DNA of 6,162 nt, taken from the NCBI GenBank assembly GCA_020859965.1, contig JAJBVF010000017.1, positions 1 through 6,162 of the forward strand, written 5' to 3'. Both the position numbers and the translations under genes were made by a program. Numbering within the stretch: the stretch's first letter is position 1; every line of letters starts with the position of its first letter. A model generated the notes under the pieces. That model searched no databases. It was not told where the DNA came from and saw only the letters and a program-made list of their open reading frames with translations. Source of the DNA: Clostridiales bacterium (lineage in GTDB: Bacteria; Bacillota; Clostridia; Lachnospirales; Lachnospiraceae). Below are positions 1-6,162 of this stretch, in pieces.

Positions 1-1140
1 GAGCAGATCTACACGATCCAGCAGAAGCAGTTTAGCAAAATTTGCCACGGCAAGAATCACACCGCAGCAGAATGCCACGCGGATCTCTTTCCAGACCACA
101 CGGAAAATGTAGCTAAATTCAATTTCATTTAAGGAGATCGAACGGATAATGGATACGCTTGCCTGTCCGCCCGCGTTGCCGCCGGTATCCATCAGCATCG
201 GGATGTAGGCAGTAAGAACAACGCAGGCTGCCAGCTTTTCCTCAAAGGATGTGATGATCATTCCGGTAAATGTGGCGGAAATCATAAGAAGAAGCAGCCA
301 GGGGATTCTTTTTTTAACCAGTTCGATCACCCCGGTCTTCATGTATGGTTTATCCGATGGCACGATCGCGGCCATCTTTTCCATATCCTCTGTAGCCTCC
401 TGCTCAATGATATCTACGATATCATCGACCGTAATGATACCTACAAGACGGTTTTCTGAATCCACCACGGGCATGACCGTAAAGTCGTATTTCTGAAAGT
501 CTCTGGCTACTTCCTCCTGGTCATCTTTCGTGTGAACCGTGATCGGACGATCCTCCATAATATCCTTCAGATAGGAATCCGGATCATTGAGCAACAGCTC
601 CCGTATGGATACGATACCGACCAGTTTTCTGGAATTTGTCAGCACATAACAGGTATTGACCGTCTCACTCTTCATGCCATGCTGTCGGATGTGAGCGATC
701 GCCTCTTCCACTGTCCACTCTTCTTTCAGCGCAGTATATTCCACCGTCATCAGACTTCCGGCAGAGTCCTCCGGATATTGCAGCAGCTGATTGATATCAT
801 GTCTCGTCTCCGGGCTGGCATTGGTGAGGATCCTCTTAACCACATTGGCCGGCATCTCTTCGAGAAGGTCAGCCGCGTCGTCGGAATACAGATTCTCGAT
901 GATATTGTAAGCCTCCCGCTCAGACAGAGAAGTGATGATCTGATGCTCGATCTCAATCGGAAGGAAGGAAAATACTTCCGCTGCCATATCCTTTGGCAGA
1001 AGCCGGAATATTTTCAGGGCCTCTTCCTCGGGAAGCTCCTCCAGAAGATCCGCCACATCAGCTTCATTCCACTCGGCAATCTCTGATCTCACTTTAGCAT
1101 ATTGTCTGTTCTCTATCAGTTCTAAGATTCTGTCTTTCAT
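1..1140 (-). CDS. mgtE: Magnesium transporter MgtE (C-terminus beyond left edge)
   Basis: Mg2+ channel/transporter of the inner membrane, known in this family to act as a homodimer gated by cytosolic Mg2+ sensing. The frame is open from the ATG at 1140 to base 1, giving 380 residues of a protein usually near 450, so the last two or so membrane helices are missing. In order: an acidic, Leu-rich MgtE N domain (about residues 1-130, with the repeated motif DLLEE at about 31 and 91), two CBS domains (about 132-255), a linking helix, then membrane segments starting near residue 280 (IPWLLLLM). The family signature MDTGGNAGGQAS lies at 317-328. The start is supported by GAGGTGA five to six bases upstream and a promoter just beyond it. 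The pore aspartate of the last helix would lie outside the window. No frameshift or stop is seen. Family assignment is very secure. Confidence 0.96.
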   Translation of the reverse strand, partial: MKDRILELIENRQYAKVRSEIAEWNEADVADLLEELPEEEALKIFRLLPKDMAAEVFSFLPIEIEHQIITSLSEREAYNIIENLYSDDAADLLEEMPANVVKRILTNASPETRHDINQLLQYPEDSAGSLMTVEYTALKEEWTVEEAIAHIRQHGMKSETVNTCYVLTNSRKLVGIVSIRELLLNDPDSYLKDIMEDRPITVHTKDDQEEVARDFQKYDFTVMPVVDSENRLVGIITVDDIVDIIEQEATEDMEKMAAIVPSDKPYMKTGVIELVKKRIPWLLLLMISATFTGMIITSFEEKLAACVVLTAYIPMLMDTGGNAGGQASVSIIRSISLNEIEFSYIFRVVWKEIRVAFCCGVILAVANFAKLLLLDRVDLL

Positions 1141-1157
1141 ATGCTCACCTCTATCTT

Positions 1158-1186
1158 ACTATAGCCTGATTCCCAAAACAGGTCAA
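1158..1186 (-). promoter_or_regulatory. Sigma-A promoter of mgtE
   Basis: On the minus strand, TTGACC (1186-1181) is followed after 17 bases by TATAGT (1163-1158): five of six matches in each box at optimal spacing. Transcription would start near 1151-1152, which is within or next to the Shine-Dalgarno AGAGGTGA (1152-1145). The 5' leader would be only about 11-15 bases. This leaves no room for an M-box Mg2+ riboswitch between this promoter and the start codon. Seen directly; use in the cell is inferred. Confidence 0.8.
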
Positions 1187-1233
1187 GAATTTTTTGGAAG
1201 GGATGATTCCCGTGATTTTCATACATTTTTCAA

Positions 1234-1255
1234 ACAAGCGGCCGCTGCCGGTTGT
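1234..1255. promoter_or_regulatory. Imperfect inverted repeat abutting a promoter -35 box; possible operator
   Basis: ACAAGCGGC (1234-1242) and GCCGGTTGT (1247-1255) pair with one mismatch across a 4-base loop. The core contains a perfect 10-base palindrome AGCGGCCGCT (1237-1246). The right arm overlaps the first base of the TTGACA box at 1255-1260, a position typical for an operator. It is the only GC-rich patch in an otherwise AT-rich intergenic region. No known regulator site is recognised, and chance is a real alternative. Confidence 0.3.
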
Positions 1256-1283
1256 TGACAAAACTTTTCCTGATTCATATAAT
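1255..1283 (+). promoter_or_regulatory. Perfect consensus sigma-A promoter upstream of the GGDEF pseudogene
   Basis: TTGACA (1255-1260), exactly 17 bases, then TATAAT (1278-1283): both hexamers are exact consensus. The start of transcription would be near 1290, giving a 5' leader of about 57 bases before the ATG at 1347. The leader has the Shine-Dalgarno AAGGGG (1331-1336), about ten bases from the ATG. The promoter diverges from that of mgtE, with the two -35 boxes about 70 bases apart. Confidence 0.85.
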
Positions 1284-1346
1284 ACTTTCAGAAATAAATC
1301 TCTGATAGTCATTTTGAGTGACAACAATAAAAGGGGCTAACCGATT

Positions 1347-3126
1347 ATGAAGCATACGGGCACGCTTCTGGAGGATTCCATGCGGATCCTTGCGAGAACT
1401 TATCATAAAATACTGAAGATCAACCTTACCACCAATGAACATCTGGACATCAAGACCTATGAAGAGGAAGTCAACCTTCAAAAGGGCTATGCCCCCTGAA
1501 TTTTCGAGTGGCTGCATGGTTTTGCCGAATCCGGCCAGGTATATCCGGATGACAGAGACGTTTATCTTGACGCCACCGCACCGGAGCATCTGAAGCTGCA
1601 TTTTCTTACCTCTGAAGAGCCTCTGACCGTCAGCTACCGCCGAAAGACAAAAGATGAATTCCGCTGGGTCATGATGGAGCTCATCAAAGCAAGCGACTAT
1701 ACAGACGCCAACCAGACCGTCATGCTCTATATCCGCGATATTCACAATTCCCGTGTGCGTGAACTTGAAGCACAGAAACAGCTGGAACTGGTAGCTTATC
1801 TGGATTCGATGACCGGGTTAAAAAACCAGCTTTCCTTCCAGAACCTTTGCCGTGAATGTGCGGACCGGAACGCAGAACAGATGATCGGCGTACTGTTTGC
1901 AGACCTGAAGGTCTGAAAATTATCAAAGACATTCACGGCCATGAAAAAGGCAATCAATATATCATCTCTTTTGCCCGGATGCTGGCAGAGCATTTTCCGG
2001 ACTCTGATTGCTACCGCATCAGCGGAGATGAATTCCTTGTTGTGTCGGTTGGTAAAGAGAAAGATGTATTTACCGCTTCCGCGGAGTCATTTGACCAGCT
2101 GATTAAAAGCGAGACCATGCCGATCGCGGCACTGGGATGGGACTGGGAATACATTTCAAAGATCGATCCGGTCATGGCGACTGCGGAACGTCGGATGTAT
2201 GCGGATAAAGAACGTTTTCACATCGCCCATCCGGAATTTCAGCGCGATACGATCGAGCGTGAATTCAAGGAGGAGATGACTTTCCTTCTGCATACTCTGA
2301 CAGATTCCTATGAAGTACTGCTGATCGCTGACCTGACAAACGATACCTACCGCATTCTCCGTCATGACCCTTCAAGTGTGAAGATCGGTGAGCCGGATGA
2401 AGGGATCTATACCAGACGGAACAATACGTTCTGCAATGAATTTGTTTCCGAAGAATACCGGGAGCTGCGCCGCGAGATGGGCAGTATCAGCAGTCTGCGC
2501 CATACACTGAAGCACAACAAGCCGGTCATCTGCGATAACCGGCTGAAAAACGGTCAGTGGAGGGAGTCCGCTTTCTGGCTGATGTCAGAAGATAAGAACG
2601 GACAGCCTGCAAAGGTTATGTATTACTCGCAAAACATAGATCCTCTGATGATCAATGCCATTGTCTCAGCAAACAGTGTCGACCGGGAACTGAATTTTCT
2701 TGCCGGTCTCAGGGAAACATACAGTGCGATCTGCATTATTGACACACAGCTCGATGAGATCTCGCTTCATGAAAACCTTACGCTTTCGGATCATGTCTGT
2801 AATTTTATGAATCACACTCCGTACTACGAAGCACAGGAATTTTTCGCACAGCATTATGTCGTAGAAGATCAAATCGACGAATTCAAAAAAGAGACGGATC
2901 TGCTGAATCTGCGCAAGCAACTGCAGACCAAAAAAGCCGTCAGCTATTTTACCGTCTGAAACCAGATTTGCGCAAAGGTTCGCTTGACACTTACGGAAAA
3001 TTCAGTTTTTGTCTTCCGCAGAAGGACGACCACACGATCATCCTTGCGACAAAAAACATCACCGATATCGTCCGCTGGACCCAGAATGGATTTCATCACG
3101 GAGAGAATCAGACTTCATGGCAATAA
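1347..3126 (+). pseudogene. Broken GGDEF-domain signalling protein with three PAS-like modules
   Basis: Remnant of a probable cytosolic signalling protein of the diguanylate cyclase superfamily. Three lesions interrupt it: an in-frame TGA at 1497-1499 (codon 51; the frame continues open on both sides), a missing base near 1908-1910 (an ADL-GLKIIKD block that should read ADLNGLK), and a missing T in the run at 2947-2950. With these restored the gene has 594 codons and ends at the TAA at 3124-3126. Restored order: PAS-like module (1-130), short helical linker (133-152), GGDEF domain (150-290: DSMTGLKN at 153-160, RISGDEF with SGDEF at 226-230, RRMYADK near its end), then two further PAS-like modules (from about 312 and 451). 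No transmembrane segment or signal peptide is seen. SGDEF replaces GGDEF, so cyclase activity was uncertain even when intact, and no RxxD inhibitory site stands before it. Start: ATG after AAGGGG, downstream of a perfect promoter. No downstream gene is closely coupled. Sequencing error is an alternative for the two single-base losses, less so for the TGA. Confidence 0.85.
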
Positions 3127-3130
3127 AATC

Positions 3131-3167
3131 TTACACTTTTTGTAAAACGACATACAATGTTTACTAT
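3131..3167 (+). promoter_or_regulatory. Possible weak promoter and small inverted repeat before the DUF4317 gene
   Basis: TTACA-CTTTT-TGTAA (3131-3145) is a perfect 5-base inverted repeat starting five bases after the pseudogene stop. Overlapping it, TTGTAA (3140-3145), 16 bases, then TACTAT (3162-3167) match the sigma-A boxes at four of six positions each. The repeat could therefore be an operator over the -35 box. The stem is too short for a terminator. Both readings are weak. Confidence 0.3.
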
Positions 3168-3191
3168 TATTGACAAAGGAACTTTACTCAT

Positions 3192-3821
3192 ATGATCAAC
3201 CGGGACGATATGCTGGAGCTTACCCGCAGAATGACTCCTGCAAGGTCTTCTATTGACCGGATCGCGGGCGCGTATTTCGATGAAGATGGATTTGTAGACG
3301 GCACATTCAATACGCATTTTCTGAAGCTGTCCACGCCGGAACGCAGCCGGAATCTCTCCATCGCAAAAAATGTCATCTTCTCTGAGACAAATGTGTGTCT
3401 GAAGGATCACCGGATCCCGCCGGACGCCAGAAAACCGGGCAGCCTCTGGCAGCTTCTGGATGGTATCCGGGAATGCGGTCTCAAAAATGACGCATTTCTG
3501 GACATCCTATATGATCAGATTCAGAAAGCGCAGCCCTGCAAAAACCGATCCTATGCTTTTCTGGTCTTTCATGGCCGCTACGATGTGCCCCGGAAAGGAT
3601 CCGATCAGGAATGGCTGGAGGGTTCTGAAGAAGTCTACGAATATCTGCTCTGCGCTCTTTGCCCGCTTCGCGGAGACTACGAGGCAGGCGATCCGGAGTT
3701 TGGATTCCTTTACCCTGCTTTCCGCAATCGCGGCGCGGATGAACGATATATCAATCTTTTCGAAAAATATCCGCAGCAGCCGCATTCGGAACTGATGCAG
3801 ATGTTATCCGGGATCAACTGA
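3192..3821 (+). CDS. DUF4317 family protein, C-terminally truncated
   Basis: A 209-residue protein that I recognise as the N-terminal half of the DUF4317 family, which is of unknown function and usually near 400 residues. The start block (MINRDDMLELTRRMTP, then IDRIAGAYFDEDG) matches the family opening, as do YDVP with a following SDQEWLEGSEEVYEYLLCALCP block (residues about 131-155) and GFLYPAFRNRGAD near 175-188. Between ALCP and GFLYPAF only about 12 residues remain; from memory of the family about 25-30 are expected, so a small in-frame deletion there is likely. The protein stops at the TGA 3819-3821 and no frame of the next 77 bases continues the family. The ATG at 3192 has AAAGGAA ten bases upstream. 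It is cytosolic by appearance. It may be a non-functional remnant; whether it is expressed cannot be told. Confidence 0.75.
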   Translation: MINRDDMLELTRRMTPARSSIDRIAGAYFDEDGFVDGTFNTHFLKLSTPERSRNLSIAKNVIFSETNVCLKDHRIPPDARKPGSLWQLLDGIRECGLKNDAFLDILYDQIQKAQPCKNRSYAFLVFHGRYDVPRKGSDQEWLEGSEEVYEYLLCALCPLRGDYEAGDPEFGFLYPAFRNRGADERYINLFEKYPQQPHSELMQMLSGIN

Positions 3822-3847
3822 ACTCACAGCAAAAACCAGCTGCTCGT

Positions 3848-3896
3848 TAACTTGCGAAGTTCGCTCACGCAAGCGCGGCGAACTTCTTACAAGTTA
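3848..3896. repeat. Long imperfect hairpin between convergent genes; intergenic repeat or two-way terminator
   Basis: Outer arms TAACTTG (3848-3854) and CAAGTTA (3890-3896) and inner arms GAAGTTCGC (3856-3864) and GCGAACTTC (3878-3886) pair perfectly, with a 1-base bulge on the left, a 3-base bulge on the right and a 13-base loop. A competing fold exists: CTTGCG (3851-3856) with CGCAAG (3868-3873). On the plus strand no T-tract follows. On the minus strand a T5 run lies only some 10 bases further on. It is thus not a textbook intrinsic terminator, although its place between convergent genes (after 3821, before 3899) suits a terminator. A dispersed palindromic repeat is the other reading. Confidence 0.6.
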
Positions 3897-3898
3897 CA

Positions 3899-5278
3899 TC
3901 ATCTCAAAAAGAGATGGATCAGCTTATCATAAAGCTTTCGGTACGGCTGATAGCGCATCGGCAGATCCAGCCAAAGCTTTTTGTCCACTATGCTCTTGTA
4001 GTGAGAAAACGTCTGGAATCCCTTTTTCCCATGATATGAACCCATTCCGCTCTCTCCAAAACCGCCAAATCCCATTTCGCTGGTGGCCAGATGGATGATG
4101 GTATCGTTGATACAGCCGCCTCCAAATCCGCATTTAGAGGTAACCATCCTCACCGCACCCTTGCTGCGTGTAAACAGATAGAGCGCGAGAGGATGTTCCA
4201 TGGAATTGATTTTCCGGACAGCACCATCCAGCGAATCCCAGGTAAGTACCGGAAGCACCGGCCCGAATATTTCTTCCTGCATGATCGCATCCTCAAAGGT
4301 CACATCATCCATCACAGTCGGCTCGATCTGCAGCGTATCCGGATTGACATGACCGCCGCTCACTACTTTTGAAGGGTCGATCAGTCCCCGGATCCGTTCA
4401 AAATGTTTCTCGTTAATGATTTTTCCGTAATTCGGATTTTGCAAAGGTACATTTCCAAACTGTTTCCGGATCTGAATCCGGATCTGCCGGATCAGTTCGT
4501 CCTTTATGACCGGATCGCAATAAATATAATCCGGCGCTACACAGGTCTGTCCGCAATTTAAAAATTTACCAAATACGATTCTCCTTGCCGCAAGCCGCAG
4601 GTTCGCGGTCCGATCAACAAGGCAGGGGCTTTTTCCGCCAAGTTCCAGCGTCACAGGGGTCAGATGTGCTGAGGCATGCTTCATTACCTCCCGTCCGACC
4701 GATTTACTCCCGGTAAAGAAAATATAGTCAAAATGCTCCTGCAGCAGGAACTGGTTTTCCTCCCGTCCACCAGTGATCACCGTTACATAAGAATCATCAA
4801 AGCATTCCCGGATCAGCTTTACAATCAGCTCGCTCGTATAAGGAGAATATGCGCTTGGCTTCAGCACCACCGTGTTGCCGGCAGCGAGCGCATCCACCAG
4901 CGGCTCCATGGAAAGCATGAAAGGATAATTCCAGGGACTCATGATCAGAACGACACCGTAAGGCGAGGGCTTCTCAAAGCTCCTGGAGCAAAACTGTGCC
5001 AGAGGCGTCCATGTCGTTCGTTCCCGTGCGAAGGCCCGCGTATGCTTCTGCATAAAGCTGATCTCACTTAAGGTCATGCCTGTCTCGCACATATATCCTT
5101 CAAAATCACTTTTTCCCAGATCTTTTTTCAGCGCGTTGCTGATCTCCTGCTCATGCTTTTGTATACAGGCTTTCAGCCGGCTGATCGCATTCAGCCGGAA
5201 TCCGACATTCAGCGTCACTCCACTGTTAAAATAGTTCCGCTGCTTTTTTACAATCTCTCTGATCTCTGTTTCTGTCAT
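3899..5278 (-). CDS. NAD(P)-dependent aldehyde dehydrogenase, class 3-like
   Basis: Oxidises an aldehyde to the carboxylic acid with NAD(P)+; cytosolic. The 459-residue length and the layout fit the class 3 (ALDH3) branch, which lacks the N-terminal extension of classes 1 and 2. Visible motifs: SPWNYP at 114-119 with the oxyanion Asn117, cofactor-binding Lys140 in LKPSAYSP, FTGSKSVG at 188-195, general base Glu212 in LELGGKSP, catalytic Cys246 in NCGQTCVAP, and EEIFGP at 335-340. All key residues are present, so it should be active. The ATG at 5278 has AAAGGAG upstream, but 12 bases away, which is long. It follows the iron-dependent alcohol dehydrogenase by 85 bases on the same strand and probably shares its transcript, acting on the aldehyde that enzyme makes or uses. 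The substrate cannot be read from sequence. Its stop lies directly beside the hairpin at 3848-3896. Confidence 0.95.
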   Translation of the reverse strand: MTETEIREIVKKQRNYFNSGVTLNVGFRLNAISRLKACIQKHEQEISNALKKDLGKSDFEGYMCETGMTLSEISFMQKHTRAFARERTTWTPLAQFCSRSFEKPSPYGVVLIMSPWNYPFMLSMEPLVDALAAGNTVVLKPSAYSPYTSELIVKLIRECFDDSYVTVITGGREENQFLLQEHFDYIFFTGSKSVGREVMKHASAHLTPVTLELGGKSPCLVDRTANLRLAARRIVFGKFLNCGQTCVAPDYIYCDPVIKDELIRQIRIQIRKQFGNVPLQNPNYGKIINEKHFERIRGLIDPSKVVSGGHVNPDTLQIEPTVMDDVTFEDAIMQEEIFGPVLPVLTWDSLDGAVRKINSMEHPLALYLFTRSKGAVRMVTSKCGFGGGCINDTIIHLATSEMGFGGFGESGMGSYHGKKGFQTFSHYKSIVDKKLWLDLPMRYQPYRKLYDKLIHLFLR

Positions 5279-5281
5279 TTT

Positions 5282-5311
5282 TTACTGACACTCCTTTCCG
5301 GAATCTGTCAT
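5282..5311 (-). other. Nine-codon mini-ORF overlapping the aldehyde dehydrogenase ribosome site
   Basis: In the gap before the aldehyde dehydrogenase, ATG at 5311-5309 opens a frame reading MTDSGKECQ and ends in TAA (5284-5282), four bases before the real ATG. The 12-base string AAAAATGACAGA occurs both here (5315-5304) and at the real start (5282-5271), 33 bases apart, so the start region seems duplicated. The Shine-Dalgarno of the real gene (5295-5291) lies inside the mini-ORF, so coupled translation is possible. It has only a weak ribosome site of its own (GGGA, about five bases away). It may be a chance duplication. Confidence 0.25.
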
Positions 5312-5363
5312 TTTTCCCGGTTCTTTGTACGAATCAAACGACGATACTTCAGACTGCTTCAAA

Positions 5364-6162
5364 CTATGCATTCCGGCAATCCTTTGCAGCATATCCTTCC
5401 ATCACCTGATAATAAAACTTCTCAAGCTCTTTCGCATCCATCAGCACGGGCACCGGATACAGCGGATTCGCCTCTTTATCCGCATAGCGTGCAAGCTTCG
5501 GGATATCTTCCTTACGGATTTCCGGCACCGTATCGCCAATGCCAAAGCGTTTCTTCATATCCCGGATTGCCTGAATAAATGCTCTTGCAGCATCTTCTTC
5601 CGGTGTATTTTCATCCGCAACGCCAGCAGCTACAGCAAGCTTTGCAAGTTTCGAAAAATAAGAACCACTTCCGCGATACGGATGTGCAGCACAGGAACTG
5701 CCTTCGGCAGAATCAGCGTAAGACTCCAGCACAAAGGGGAGAATGATCGCGTTTGCCAGCCCGTGCGGCACATTGTACTGGCCGCCCAGAGAATGCGCTA
5801 CCGCGTGAACATATCCCACATAGGATTTTGTAAACGCGCAGCCCGCGTAATAGGAAGCATGAAGCATATTTTTTCTGGCTTTCTTATTGTTTCCATGCTG
5901 ATATGCTTCATCCAGATTTTCGAAGATCAGCTTTACTGCCCGTTCTGCGTCTTTTCTTGTGCCGCGGGTAGTTGTATTTCCAATATATGCCTCTACTGCA
6001 TGAGTAAGCGCATCCATACCTGTAGTCGCTGTGACAAACGGCGGCAGACTTAAAGTCACCTTCGGATCCAACACTGCATAGCGCGGGATCAGACAAAAAT
6101 CATTGATCACATATTTGTGCCGCGTCTGGTCATCCACGATCACCGCCGCCAGTGTCGTCTCA
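5364..6162 (-). CDS. Iron-containing alcohol dehydrogenase (N-terminus beyond right edge)
   Basis: NAD(P)-dependent group III alcohol dehydrogenase, interconverting an alcohol and an aldehyde in the cytosol with a bound Fe2+ (or other divalent metal). The 265 residues visible are the C-terminal two thirds of a protein usually near 390. The frame is open to base 6162, entering within ETTLAAVIVDD, which is the end of the family's GTGSE cofactor-site motif. Metal ligands are all present: Asp and His in MDALTHAVEAY (about 5990-6024), and the first and last His of HAVAHSLGGQYNVPHG (about 5763-5807); the middle His is the catalytic-site histidine of the family. It ends at TAG (5366-5364). The same-strand aldehyde dehydrogenase follows after 85 bases with no clear terminator or promoter between, suggesting an operon. 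Whether it favours butanol, ethanol, propanediol or another substrate cannot be decided here. Confidence 0.95.
   Translation of the reverse strand, partial: ETTLAAVIVDDQTRHKYVINDFCLIPRYAVLDPKVTLSLPPFVTATTGMDALTHAVEAYIGNTTTRGTRKDAERAVKLIFENLDEAYQHGNNKKARKNMLHASYYAGCAFTKSYVGYVHAVAHSLGGQYNVPHGLANAIILPFVLESYADSAEGSSCAAHPYRGSGSYFSKLAKLAVAAGVADENTPEEDAARAFIQAIRDMKKRFGIGDTVPEIRKEDIPKLARYADKEANPLYPVPVLMDAKELEKFYYQVMEGYAAKDCRNA

Noticed and set aside
532..1086. Plus-strand open frame of 184 codons
   Set aside because: It lies wholly antisense to mgtE, whose translation matches a well-known family; its own product has no recognisable feature.
1238..1245. GCGGCCGC (an 8-base restriction-type palindrome) as a sign of a cloning junction
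   Set aside because: The flanking promoter and genes read continuously with no vector-like sequence, so a chance site or natural operator is more likely.
1497..1499. TGA read as tryptophan or selenocysteine
   Set aside because: All Trp codons in the recognisable genes are TGG, and other genes end in TGA (3819-3821 and 3901-3899). I see no convincing SECIS-like hairpin just downstream, and the later frameshifts would remain unexplained.
1275..1745. Minus-strand open frame of 156 codons
   Set aside because: It is antisense to the GGDEF pseudogene, which shows clear domain motifs on the plus strand.
1905..2952. Programmed -1 frameshifting at the two frame breaks
   Set aside because: Both breaks need a -1 shift, but neither has a canonical X-XXY-YYZ slippery heptamer with a clear downstream structure. 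At the first break a missing third base of the conserved Asn codon explains the loss simply.
3170..3175. TTGACA just before the DUF4317 start
   Set aside because: No -10-like hexamer lies 16-18 bases downstream; that position falls on the start codon itself.
3901..3915. Hairpin ATCTC-AAAAA-GAGAT as a terminator
   Set aside because: The 5-base stem is inside the aldehyde dehydrogenase coding end and is too short to act as a terminator.
4676..5071. Plus-strand open frame of 131 codons
   Set aside because: Antisense to the aldehyde dehydrogenase with no family resemblance.
5325..6053. Plus-strand open frame of 242 codons
   Set aside because: Antisense to the iron alcohol dehydrogenase; the Cys/Arg/Ile-rich product looks like a shadow of the real gene.

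Overview
The window looks like a chromosomal segment of a low-to-mid GC Gram-positive anaerobe, most probably a gut Clostridia of the Lachnospiraceae type. The clues are the DUF4317 protein (a family I know mainly from such bacteria), the PAS-like/GGDEF protein style, purine-rich Shine-Dalgarno sites, and two sigma-A promoters close to or exactly at consensus. This placement is inference from gene content, not a search result.

Layout. From 1 to 1140, on the minus strand, lies most of a magnesium transporter gene (mgtE) that runs off the left edge. A 206-base divergent intergenic region (1141-1346) carries a minus-strand promoter for mgtE and a perfect consensus plus-strand promoter for the next gene. 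From 1347 to 3126, on the plus strand, is a large signalling protein gene (PAS-like module, degenerate GGDEF, two more PAS-like modules). It is broken by one in-frame TGA and two single-base frameshifts. From 3192 to 3821 (plus) is a DUF4317 protein cut to about half its usual length. A long inverted repeat (3848-3896) separates it from the convergent minus-strand genes. From 3899 to 5278 (minus) is a class 3-like aldehyde dehydrogenase, and from 5364 to the right edge (minus) is the C-terminal two thirds of an iron-containing alcohol dehydrogenase.

Working together. The two dehydrogenases are co-oriented, 85 bases apart, and probably form an operon for alcohol/aldehyde/acid interconversion. 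mgtE is a self-contained housekeeping transporter with its own promoter. The plus-strand block between them (1347-3821) looks like a decaying accessory region: one gene has three lesions, the next is truncated, and a structured repeat sits at the truncation point. The flanking minus-strand genes are intact as far as they can be read. No RNA gene, CRISPR array, transposase or phage gene is visible, and there is no gene-free stretch longer than about 210 bases. I see no convincing new system; the most interesting items are the broken three-module GGDEF gene behind a perfect promoter and the structured repeat beside the truncated gene.
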